From contig JBBKWJ010000221.1 of assembly GCA_037968895.1 (NCBI GenBank), positions 1-42,287 on the forward strand: a stretch of 42,287 nucleotides of DNA. The letters run 5' to 3'. Under the pieces are notes generated by a model. It did no database searches and was not told where the DNA came from. It was given only the letters and a program-made list of their open reading frames with translations. A program made the translations under genes and the position numbers. The stretch comes from JBBKWJ01 sp037968895 (GTDB lineage Bacteria; Actinomycetota; Acidimicrobiia; Acidimicrobiales; SZUA-35). Below, in pieces: positions 16,565-24,490 of the stretch; position 1 is the stretch's first letter, and each line of letters starts with the position of its first letter.

Positions 16565-17407
16565 CTACTTGAGTTTGCTGTTTAGCGTTTCAATGGCTTC
16601 ATCTAGCGTGGGGCCGGGGCTCGCATTCTTGAACTTGGCGAGGCGCTGGTAGACCTCGGCCGCAGCCGTGTGAAAACCGGGTGGCAAGTCGGCCTCGGCT
16701 AGTGCGGCGGCAATCTCTTCCATCTCGCCAACGAAGCGCCATGCCTTTGGCCCCGTGCCTTTCGCCGTCCCTTCGGCTCTCGCCGCAAGTCCTGGTTGTG
16801 AGATGTTCCACTCGTCAATCAAGGCGTCTTGGACTCCGGCCGATTCGGCGTAGGCCGCCATTGCGAGAAGAAGTGCCGCCGAGCCCTTGGTCCAACCGGC
16901 ATACGCCATCTTCAATGCCGACGCGCTGCCGTATGGCGATTCGAGGGCGACAATGCCAAGTGGTCCGCCGCTCAGCGTGTTGGTGACAGTCTTGGCGTCG
17001 GGGCCTGCGAGGTAGAGACGCGTGGTTCCTTCATTCCAAGCAGGAGGACCGATGATGCCGCCGTCAAGTGCCGTCGCTCCGGCGGCCATGACGATGCTTG
17101 CGACATCGTGAGCGGTGGAGGGGCTTATGGCGTTGGCGTCGAGGAAGATTCCAGCGAAGCCGGTCGCAGCTATCGCTCTCGCGACCGCCGTCGCCGATGC
17201 TGGTGGAGCGACCGAAACAACGATGTCAGCCTGCGTTGCCATGGCCGCAAGTGACCCGACGTCGGTCAGGCTTGCATTAGTGGCCCTTTCGATGGTCTCG
17301 GCGCTGCGAGACGCTGACGCCCAGATGACATCGTTGCCCGAATCCGTTGCCGACGCCGCAACCGACGAACCCATCTGACCCGGATGAAGAATTCCCACAA
17401 CTGCCAT
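16565..17407 (-). CDS. NAD(P)-dependent dehydrogenase, 6-phosphogluconate-dehydrogenase-like with DUF1932 C-terminus
   Basis: 280 residues from the ATG at 17407, where the Rossmann strand begins (MAVVGILHPGQMGSSVAASA, GxxHPGxMG). In-frame TTGs up to 17440 could add 11 residues; no Shine-Dalgarno decides it. The N-terminal half is a Rossmann NAD(P) fold (DIVVSVAPP, IFLDANAISP, ALDGGIIGPPAWNEGTTRLYLAG). The second half (SALKMAYAGWTKGSAALLLAMAAYAE) matches the DUF1932 helical domain and contains the Lys that is catalytic in beta-hydroxyacid dehydrogenases. The substrate is unknown. The gene begins 37 bases after the helicase stop, same strand. Confidence 0.8.
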   Translation of the reverse strand: MAVVGILHPGQMGSSVAASATDSGNDVIWASASRSAETIERATNASLTDVGSLAAMATQADIVVSVAPPASATAVARAIAATGFAGIFLDANAISPSTAHDVASIVMAAGATALDGGIIGPPAWNEGTTRLYLAGPDAKTVTNTLSGGPLGIVALESPYGSASALKMAYAGWTKGSAALLLAMAAYAESAGVQDALIDEWNISQPGLAARAEGTAKGTGPKAWRFVGEMEEIAAALAEADLPPGFHTAAAEVYQRLAKFKNASPGPTLDEAIETLNSKLK

Positions 17408-17444
17408 TTGGCTAACCGTAGTCGTGTCCGCCAGCAACAAATGA

Positions 17445-20282
17445 TTAGGACAAGGTGACGGCGAGTTCGCCTAGGCGTTCGCCCCAGCGACTCTCGAACG
17501 CGTCCCTCGGCACCCATCCGAGGCGCCGGAGCGCAAGTTCCCGGTCGGCGTGAGCGGTCGCCCCCTCGGGGTGGGGCTCGACTATTAGCGCAGTCGGCTT
17601 GCCGTCCTTAATGAGCGCGAAGTCAAGGCGGTGTTTGCCGACAAAGTAGTTTGGCCAGAAATCGAGTCCGGTGTCGGCAAGAGCGGACGCAACCCTTACT
17701 GGCCAAAGCCGACCATGCGCCACCGTCTCCTGCTGCCGACTTAGCGGGTTGGCGTGGCGCAAATACTCGCCGGCGAGTCCGGGCGGGTTGGGCGCCGAGT
17801 TCAGCACAATCATCTTGCGGCGGGCTCGAGTCACCATGACGTTGAAGAGGTTTGGCTTGTTCACAAACCGCCACGATCCTGCCGAGTCGTCTGGGCCGAG
17901 CGTCAGCAGTGCGATCACAACGTTGTGCTCTGCGCCTTGAAAAGCGTGGACGGTGCCAACCGATAGCCCGAAGTCCTCAATGTCGTCGGCTCGATACGCC
18001 TTCACAACCGCTTCGGTCATGGCATCGGCTTGGTCACGAAACGGCGTAATGACACCAATGCCTCGAACGCCGTCGTCGATGAGCGTCTTGATCAGGTCGA
18101 GCGCAGCTTTGATCTGGGGCTCGTTGACCCTCTTCTTGTTGCGATTTCCCGCTATCTCGATCACGTCAATGTGGTCGGCGTCGTGGTTAAGCGGCGTTGC
18201 GGTGGCAACGAAGAGCTCGTGCTTGTAGAAACGCCGCGCCGAGAAGTCGATCAGGTGGGGGTCGCATCGGTAGTGCTCGTCAAGTTGGAATCCGTTGCCT
18301 GCTCCTGAGGCGACGTCGAACACGCTATTGCGGCGAACGTCGATCGATGATCCACCATTGGCCACGTGTGAGATATTGGCCGTCGTGATCTCGGCGTCGC
18401 TGACAAACGACACATGGCGCAGCTGCTTCGGGTCGCCGCAGACGACTGCCCGCTTGGCTCGTAGAAGCGCCCCTGCCGCTGATGGCTGGTCGATCTGGGA
18501 AGCCTCGTCGAGCACGACGAGATCGAATAGGCCCGGCACGTCAGGTAGCACGTCGTCAATGTCTCGCACGACTCCAAGCCACAACGGAGCTGCCTCGGCG
18601 AGTGCGCTGGCGTCGAGAGACGCGAAGACTTTGCGACGTGTCGCTCGTCCCGCCGACACCGCCGTTGCTATTTCGCTCAGCGCTTGCCGTCCCGCGGCGC
18701 TCGATGCGGGGCCACTTCGGTGTGCAGCCTCGAGCCAGCGAGAAGACGCTGCCTGCAACATGTCGTCGCGTTGCGCGAGCTGGTCGAATGACTCCACAAG
18801 CGTCAGCCCGCCCTCTCCCAGAATTCGCCGAGCGAGAAGGTAGTTCTCGATCTGAGCGATACTTGCGCCAAACTCGTCGGTGTCGCTCTGCCCACGCAGA
18901 GACAACCGTTGGCGGAGTTCACGGTGTCTAGTGCGGCGGCGCAGGCGGCCAAATACGCCACCGCTCGAGGCATAGTCGTCCAGCAGAGTGCGAAGATCGT
19001 TGATGTCACCGGCGCGGTCGAGACGATCTTCCATATCGAGGCGACTCGCAGGATCGCTCAGCATCCGGCCAACCTGGTATTCAGCCACCAGCGTTCGCCC
19101 GATCAGTAGACGAAGGTTGGCAAGGTCGTCGACGGCGCCATCACGAACCCGTTTCGCTTCAGAAAGTGCCTGCGAGTCGATGCCACTGTTGAGCCAACTA
19201 AGGATCTGCGCCCTCGAGTTGTACGAGTTTCGTCCACCAAAGGTAATCGGAGTCGGCCCTGCCGCATTCACGAAGTGATCGTTGAGCACGTCGACTGCGT
19301 GGGTTGAATTGGCACCGACAAGGACAGATTCGCCTCTCGCGATGGCAGCGAGAGCGATCTCCGCAACGGTGTGCGTCTTGCCAGTACCGGGAGGGCCCGA
19401 GACTGTGGTGATCGGCGACCGTGAGGCTGAGCGCAGTACTGCTCGCTGCGTCTGATTCAGCGGCCGTGTCGCGATGTGTTCGGCCGAGACCGCATCTCCG
19501 CCAACAATCGTGTCCGTCAGATTGTAGGCCGCAGCGAAGGCGGTCGTGTCAATCTGAGGCTTTCTGCTCCACTCGAGAAGCTGATACCGCCTGCTATCTA
19601 CTGGCTCCCAGTTCGAGACGTAGAGGCTCGTGCAGGTAATTGCGGCCAGGCCCTTCTGTCTATTTCGGTGCGCAGGATTTAGTGTCGGAGCAGTCCATTC
19701 GGCAATGGTGAGCCCGCAGGCCGACGCGACGGAGGTCGCCCACTGCTGTAACTCTGGTTGGAGCCAAACCGGAGCCTCGTCCGGCCCGTCTAGGCCATTG
19801 CCAAAGTAGGCATTGGCCTCAAGGTTGGCAGCGAGTTGTGGGTCGCTGATGAGCTCAGAGATTGAGGGGTCGCCCGCAGGCGTGACCGTTCGGTTGCGGA
19901 GGCCTCGTTCGAGTACGACTGGTATCGAGATGGCGGGGAAGCAGTAGACGCGCTGTTTGCCGTCTGGGCTAGCGGTCTTACCAGAGAACCAGAGCCATCC
20001 AAGACGCAGGATGTTGTCACTTGGCTGCAAGGCGTCGAGCCCGGCGAGGTGGCTTGCCTTCTTACGGTCTGCCATCGACTCGAGCTTCGGCGCTGGGCCC
20101 TGCCAGCCATTCGGGCGATCCTCTTCCGAAACGAAACAGCCGAGGTGTCTGGATCCCTCCCACGCGTAGTTGTGCCCAAGGCCAATCAGGTTCGGCTTAA
20201 CTGCCCGCTTGTTGGTGCTTGCACTGGACAAATCAGCAAGGACACGGAGTGCAGACGGAGTGTGCGTCGCCGGTTGATTCAC
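17445..20282 (-). CDS. SF1 helicase (Upf1/DNA2-like) with C-terminal restriction-endonuclease-like segment
   Basis: 945 residues from a GTG at 20282. All SF1 motifs are visible: Q-motif region RPLNQTQRAVLRSA, Walker A GPPGTGKTHT (about 294-303), Walker B VVLDEASQIDQP (about 587-598), III VCGDPKQLRHVSF, IV QLDEHYRCDPHLIDFS, V VGTVHAFQGAEHNVVI, and VI FNVMVTRARRKMIVL. The ~200-residue insert between I and II is Arg/Leu-rich and helical. The last ~85 residues (YFVGKHRLDFALIKDGKPTALIVEPHP then ELALRRLGWVPRDAFESRWGE) resemble a PD-(D/E)XK/MTES_1575-like nuclease, but the site reads D...E-P-H and may be degenerate. The first ~270 residues are unrecognised. Its role could be nucleic-acid processing or defence; the neighbours are metabolic and do not help. 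Confidence 0.85.
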   Translation of the reverse strand: MNQPATHTPSALRVLADLSSASTNKRAVKPNLIGLGHNYAWEGSRHLGCFVSEEDRPNGWQGPAPKLESMADRKKASHLAGLDALQPSDNILRLGWLWFSGKTASPDGKQRVYCFPAISIPVVLERGLRNRTVTPAGDPSISELISDPQLAANLEANAYFGNGLDGPDEAPVWLQPELQQWATSVASACGLTIAEWTAPTLNPAHRNRQKGLAAITCTSLYVSNWEPVDSRRYQLLEWSRKPQIDTTAFAAAYNLTDTIVGGDAVSAEHIATRPLNQTQRAVLRSASRSPITTVSGPPGTGKTHTVAEIALAAIARGESVLVGANSTHAVDVLNDHFVNAAGPTPITFGGRNSYNSRAQILSWLNSGIDSQALSEAKRVRDGAVDDLANLRLLIGRTLVAEYQVGRMLSDPASRLDMEDRLDRAGDINDLRTLLDDYASSGGVFGRLRRRTRHRELRQRLSLRGQSDTDEFGASIAQIENYLLARRILGEGGLTLVESFDQLAQRDDMLQAASSRWLEAAHRSGPASSAAGRQALSEIATAVSAGRATRRKVFASLDASALAEAAPLWLGVVRDIDDVLPDVPGLFDLVVLDEASQIDQPSAAGALLRAKRAVVCGDPKQLRHVSFVSDAEITTANISHVANGGSSIDVRRNSVFDVASGAGNGFQLDEHYRCDPHLIDFSARRFYKHELFVATATPLNHDADHIDVIEIAGNRNKKRVNEPQIKAALDLIKTLIDDGVRGIGVITPFRDQADAMTEAVVKAYRADDIEDFGLSVGTVHAFQGAEHNVVIALLTLGPDDSAGSWRFVNKPNLFNVMVTRARRKMIVLNSAPNPPGLAGEYLRHANPLSRQQETVAHGRLWPVRVASALADTGLDFWPNYFVGKHRLDFALIKDGKPTALIVEPHPEGATAHADRELALRRLGWVPRDAFESRWGERLGELAVTLS

Positions 20283-20319
20283 GTTGATTGCCGATGTCCC
20301 TCAACTCGCACGCTACAAA

Positions 20320-20709
20320 TCACCCTTGTGGCTCCGGAAGTAGCTTGACGAGGGTCTTAGGTGCCACGAGTCGATACGCGTCTTCGATGATCGCGGCAAT
20401 TTCGTCCCAGTCAGGGTCATCCTCAAGCCGAACGCCAATCCAACCCCGTCCACCAACATATGGGGGAACGAAGAACCGCTCGGGCTCAGATTCGACCAGC
20501 TCAGCTTGAGCTCCGGGAGGGGCCGGGCACCAAAGATAGATGCCTTCCGCCCCGTGATGGTTCTCCCACAAGCTGACGAGAGTCTTCTTTTCTCTTATGA
20601 AGAACGTCGGTGTGCCGTGGCTGAGACGTTCGCTCACTTCGGGCAGTGCATCGGTAATCGAACGAAGCCGGATCAGTGCCTGGTTGCCTTCGTCCGAGCT
20701 AATTCCCAT
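20320..20709 (-). CDS. MmcQ/YjbR-like DNA-binding-fold protein
   Basis: 129 residues from the ATG at 20709 (MGISSDEGNQALIRLRSITDALPEVSERLSHGTPTFFIREKKTL); the frame is open upstream to 20784 but crosses the palindrome and is Pro-rich, so it is not used. The features ALPEVSERLSHGTPTFFIREK, ERFFVPPYVGGRGWIGVRLEDDPDWDEIAAIIEDAYRLVAPK are characteristic of the MmcQ/YjbR family (CyaY-like fold). The function is not established. It lies 37 bases upstream of the helicase start on the same strand, so the two may be cotranscribed, and divergent from hyuA. Confidence 0.82.
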   Translation of the reverse strand: MGISSDEGNQALIRLRSITDALPEVSERLSHGTPTFFIREKKTLVSLWENHHGAEGIYLWCPAPPGAQAELVESEPERFFVPPYVGGRGWIGVRLEDDPDWDEIAAIIEDAYRLVAPKTLVKLLPEPQG

Positions 20710-20726
20710 CCCGCAAGTATTACCCA

Positions 20727-20761
20727 GAACTGTCGTACGTATCCGATACCTACGACAGTTC
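20727..20761. promoter_or_regulatory. 35-bp near-perfect palindrome between yjbR-type gene and hyuA
   Basis: Outer arms GAACTGTCGTA (20727-20737) and TACGACAGTTC (20751-20761) match perfectly over 11 bp. After one C/C mismatch, inner arms GTATC (20739-20743) and GATAC (20745-20749) pair around a central C (20744). It lies 17 bases upstream of the yjbR-type ATG and 34 bases upstream of the hyuA GTG, so it must overlap or adjoin both promoters. A dimeric repressor or activator of the hyu operon is the simplest reading. Confidence 0.6.
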
Positions 20762-20795
20762 GGCGGCGGTGGGGGGTTGGGCATAGGATCAGCAG

Positions 20796-22826
20796 GTGCC
20801 TGGGCCCTATGCGATTGCCGTCGATGTTGGTGGAACGTTCACCGATCTATGCCTCGTCGACGGTGACGGCACACGGGTCGTCGTCAAGGTGCCATCTGTC
20901 CCGGACGACCCGTCACTTGGCGTGATCGAGGCGGTCGACCATGTTGCCGCCAGAATCGGTATCGAGGTGGGATCGCTTCTTGGCGAGTGTGAGCGATTCG
21001 TGCACGGCTCAACAGTGGCAACGAACGCAATTCTCGAACGCGATCTGGCAACCGTCGGCCTTCTGACCACCGATGGATTCCGCGATTCACTAGAGATTCG
21101 TCGCGGCATCCGTGAAGATCAGTGGGACCATCGAGCTGAATGGCCACCGCCGGTCGTCCCTCGGTTTCGACGAATTGGAGTCGGGGGTCGAATCGATGCC
21201 GCTGGCGCCGAATTGCAGCCACTCGACCTCGACGGCGTGGCCAAGGCCGCAGAGTTACTCGCTGGCGTCGACGCCGTTGCCATCTGCCTCATTCACAGCT
21301 ATGCAAACCCGATCCATGAGGTTGCCGCCGCCGAGATTCTGCGTGAGTTCTGGCCCGGCGATCTTACTTCGGTCTCTTCTGAGCTTGTCCCGCTTCTTGG
21401 TGAATACGAACGAACCTCAACCACTGTCCTGAACGCTGCGCTCTATCCTCGTGTCGGCGGCTACCTCAATCGTCTTGCTGCCATGCTTGCCGCCAAGGGC
21501 CTGACAAGCACGGTGCTTATGCTCCAGTCGAATGGAGGCACGGTGCCGCTTACGGCCGCAGCTAGTCGTCCTGTTGACCTCGTGCTGTCTGGTCCTGCCG
21601 CTGTCGTTGGTGCCTTGAATGGCTGCCGCGAGGAGCACGGCGACGACTTCGTGAGCATGGAAATCGGTGGCACTTCTTGCGACGTTGCGGTCATGGCCGG
21701 TGGCCTTGTGCCGGTAACCGATGGTCTCGTCGTCGGTGGCTATCACCTTGCGGTTCCCGCAGTCGATGTGCACACGGTTGGCGCGGGCGGCGGCACGATC
21801 GCGTCGGTTGATGACTCTGGGCTCCTCCACGTTGGACCAAAGGGAGCAGGCGCCATCCCAGGCCCCGCGTGCTATCAGCGGGGCGGAACTAAGCCTGCTG
21901 CCACCGATGCACACCTCGTGCTCGGGCGTCTCCGTCCCGGCCCATACGCCGATGGCAGCGTTGTGCTCGACCTCGATTGTGCCGAGCAGGCGATCCGGTT
22001 GAAGGTGGCGGAGCCGCTCGGGCTCGATGTGGAAACGGCGGCCCAGGGAATCCTGGCTGTGCTTGAGCAGAATCTCCGACAGGCCGTCGAGACGATCACC
22101 ATCGAGCGGGGAAGAGATCCCGGTCAGATGGTGCTGGTTGCTGCCGGTGGGGCCGGAGGCTTCCACGGCTCAGCGGTAGCGCGAGCGCTTGGCTGCCGTG
22201 CGCTGCTCATCCCAGCCGAGGCGGGGGTGTTCTGCGCGATCGGCATGATCGATAGTGACCTTCGCCTCGACAGAACCCAGTCGATTTCGGGTGTCCTTGA
22301 AGATATTGGTATCGACACGATTCGCACCGAAGCCGATACGCAAACGGGAGTGTTAGAAGAACGGGCGCATGAGATCTGGCCAGTTGGGGTCACGAAACGA
22401 ACCAGCAGCACGTTCTGTGAGTTGCGATACCCCGGCCAGCTTTGGTCGGTTCGGGTGCCAGTCAGCGACGACCCGCGTTCGGCCTTCGAGGCCGAATACG
22501 CCAGGCTTTACGGGCACTTTCAACCAGATGGCGAACTGCAAGTAACTGCGGTCGGGGCCACTCTGGTTGGTCATCTAGATCCGACGATTCGCCATCCACT
22601 GCCTGAGGCGCAAGGGGCCCCAGAGGCGACAGCTACGAGGCGCTGCTGGGTAAGCGCAGCAGCAGGATGGGTTGAGACGCCCGTCTATCAAGGCGCCTCG
22701 CTTCGGCCCGGGCACACGATTGACGGTCCGTACATCATCGAGGCCGAGACCACCACGGTGCTCGGACTTCCCGGCGACCGGTTGACCGTCTCGCCAATCG
22801 GCGACTTCGAGGTGGAGCTGCGATGA
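20796..22826 (+). CDS. Hydantoinase/oxoprolinase subunit A (HyuA-type ATPase)
   Basis: 676 residues from a GTG at 20796. HyuA/oxoprolinase A proteins use ATP to activate the amide carbonyl of a cyclic imide or lactam so that HyuB can open the ring. Actin-like ATPase motifs are clear: phosphate-1 AVDVGGTFTDLCLVDG near the N-terminus, FVHGSTVATNAILER, VSMEIGGTSCDVAVMAGG in the middle, VHTVGAGGGTIASVDDSG and GGAGGFHGSAVARALG. The C-terminal domain includes the PVYQGASLRPGHTIDGPYIIE stretch typical of the family. The length matches N-methylhydantoinase A (~680). Its TGA overlaps the ATG of the B subunit by four bases. Acetophenone/acetone carboxylase subunits are related, so carboxylation is an alternative to hydrolysis. 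Confidence 0.92.
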   Translation: MPGPYAIAVDVGGTFTDLCLVDGDGTRVVVKVPSVPDDPSLGVIEAVDHVAARIGIEVGSLLGECERFVHGSTVATNAILERDLATVGLLTTDGFRDSLEIRRGIREDQWDHRAEWPPPVVPRFRRIGVGGRIDAAGAELQPLDLDGVAKAAELLAGVDAVAICLIHSYANPIHEVAAAEILREFWPGDLTSVSSELVPLLGEYERTSTTVLNAALYPRVGGYLNRLAAMLAAKGLTSTVLMLQSNGGTVPLTAAASRPVDLVLSGPAAVVGALNGCREEHGDDFVSMEIGGTSCDVAVMAGGLVPVTDGLVVGGYHLAVPAVDVHTVGAGGGTIASVDDSGLLHVGPKGAGAIPGPACYQRGGTKPAATDAHLVLGRLRPGPYADGSVVLDLDCAEQAIRLKVAEPLGLDVETAAQGILAVLEQNLRQAVETITIERGRDPGQMVLVAAGGAGGFHGSAVARALGCRALLIPAEAGVFCAIGMIDSDLRLDRTQSISGVLEDIGIDTIRTEADTQTGVLEERAHEIWPVGVTKRTSSTFCELRYPGQLWSVRVPVSDDPRSAFEAEYARLYGHFQPDGELQVTAVGATLVGHLDPTIRHPLPEAQGAPEATATRRCWVSAAAGWVETPVYQGASLRPGHTIDGPYIIEAETTTVLGLPGDRLTVSPIGDFEVELR

Positions 22827-24490
22827 ATCACGATCCGGTACAGCTCGCATTAGTACAGGCAAGGCTCGACCACCTCTGTCGTCATATGGGTTGGGTCATG
22901 ACACGCACCGCCCGCAGCCCGATCTTCAGTCAGAGCCACGACTTCTCCTGCTTCGCCACAAACCGCGATGGCGTTCTCGTGTCGACGGCAGACGGCATCC
23001 CGATCCACACCGGCGGTGGTGGCTTTGCCGTGCGAGCGATCCTCGAACGATTCGGCGATCGAATGGCCGACGGCGACGTGTTTCTCCTCAACGATCCGTA
23101 CGTCGCTGGCGGCAACCATCTTCCCGACTGGGTGATCGCTCGGCCGGTCTTCGTCGACAACGAACTTGTTGGGTTCTGTTGCAACCGGGCCCACCAATCA
23201 GACATTGGCGGCGGCGCGGCTGGCACCTATAACCCTGAAGCCACCGAGATCTGGCATGAAGGCATCCGCCTGCCCGTCTTGCGCCTAGTCGAGCGAGGTG
23301 AGATCCGAGACGACCTTTGGGAGCTCTTGCAGCTGAACACTCGAACACCCGATCTACTCGACGGCGATCTAAGGGCCATGCTTGGCTCAACCAAGATCGG
23401 AGCCGAGCGCCTTGTCGAACTCACCCGTGATCTTGGGGTGGCCGCGTCGACCGAGATTTTCGAGGCGATTTGCCACCACGCCGATACTCGTTTCCGGGCC
23501 GTGATCGCAGCACTTCCCGACGGCACGTGGACCGCAACCGAGCGATGGGAAGACGACTGCTTCGGCCCAGCCGATCTACAATTGACAGCCACAGTGACAG
23601 TTGATGGTGACTCGCTCACTGTCGACTTCACCGGGACCGACGATCAAATCCGGGGGTTCAAGAACAGCGGTTGGGTTAACACCTGGTCGGCAGTTTCAAT
23701 GGCGGTGGCTTCGTTCTTCGAGCCAGACCTGCCACGCAACGAAGGCACGTTTCGCTGTGTCGAGATGATTGCACCGCTCGGGTCGATCGTGAACGCGCGG
23801 CCTCCCGCCGCGATGACCATGAACACGGTGATCCCGGCTCACGAAATCGTGCACCTGGTTTGGCGTTGCCTCACGCAGGCTGATCCAACTCGAGCGCTGG
23901 CCGGCTGGGGCAAGAACATATTCGGAGTGACGGTTGGTCAGAACCCAGTCGACGACAAGCCGTTTGTGCTGTATCACTGGAACGCTGCGGCCGGTGGCGG
24001 AGCAACGCCGGCCCGTGATGGCTTCAACCAGATTGGCCATTTGATCGCGCTTGGCGGATTGACGCTGCCTGATGTTGAGTTTGTCGAGCAGCGCTATCCC
24101 GTTCGGTTTGTGCGCCAAGAGTTCCGGGTCGATGGCGGTGGGGCGGGAGAGTTCAGAGGGGGCACAGGAATCGAGTACGAGATCGATGTGTTGACCTCGG
24201 CCCGATGGTCGTTCCGCGGCGAAGGACTCGGGGCCCCCTCTGGCTACGGAGTCAATGGAGGAAAAAGCGGGCAAGGCGGCCAGATGACGCTTGATTCGGG
24301 AACCGAGGTATACGAGGCGCCAAAGTATGGCCTCGGTGAGTTCGGGCCAGTCAGATTGAACGCGAGCTCACCGGGTGGCGGCGGCTGGGGCGACCCCAAA
24401 GATCGCGATCGCGCCAGAGTCGCCCGCGACCTCGCCGATGGTGTGATTTCTCGTGAGGCTGCGACCGAGGTTTACGGTCTCGAGCCATGA
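22823..24490 (+). CDS. Hydantoinase/oxoprolinase subunit B (HyuB-type)
   Basis: 555 residues, usual length for HyuB. It starts by ATGA overlap with hyuA. Family stretches: TRTARSPIFSQSHDFSCFATNRDGVLVS, HTGGGGFAVRAILERFGDRMADGDVFLLNDPYVAGGNHLPDW, FCCNRAHQSDIGGGAAGTYNPEATEIWHEGIRLP, VDFTGTDDQIRGFKNSG and the Gly-rich C-terminal SPGGGGWGDPKDRD. The HQSDIGG motif supplies metal-binding residues in this family. With HyuA it would form an ATP-dependent cyclic-amide hydrolase (N-methylhydantoin, 5-oxoproline or similar). Its TGA overlaps the ATG of the molybdenum hydroxylase by four bases. Confidence 0.92.
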   Translation: MNHDPVQLALVQARLDHLCRHMGWVMTRTARSPIFSQSHDFSCFATNRDGVLVSTADGIPIHTGGGGFAVRAILERFGDRMADGDVFLLNDPYVAGGNHLPDWVIARPVFVDNELVGFCCNRAHQSDIGGGAAGTYNPEATEIWHEGIRLPVLRLVERGEIRDDLWELLQLNTRTPDLLDGDLRAMLGSTKIGAERLVELTRDLGVAASTEIFEAICHHADTRFRAVIAALPDGTWTATERWEDDCFGPADLQLTATVTVDGDSLTVDFTGTDDQIRGFKNSGWVNTWSAVSMAVASFFEPDLPRNEGTFRCVEMIAPLGSIVNARPPAAMTMNTVIPAHEIVHLVWRCLTQADPTRALAGWGKNIFGVTVGQNPVDDKPFVLYHWNAAAGGGATPARDGFNQIGHLIALGGLTLPDVEFVEQRYPVRFVRQEFRVDGGGAGEFRGGTGIEYEIDVLTSARWSFRGEGLGAPSGYGVNGGKSGQGGQMTLDSGTEVYEAPKYGLGEFGPVRLNASSPGGGGWGDPKDRDRARVARDLADGVISREAATEVYGLEP

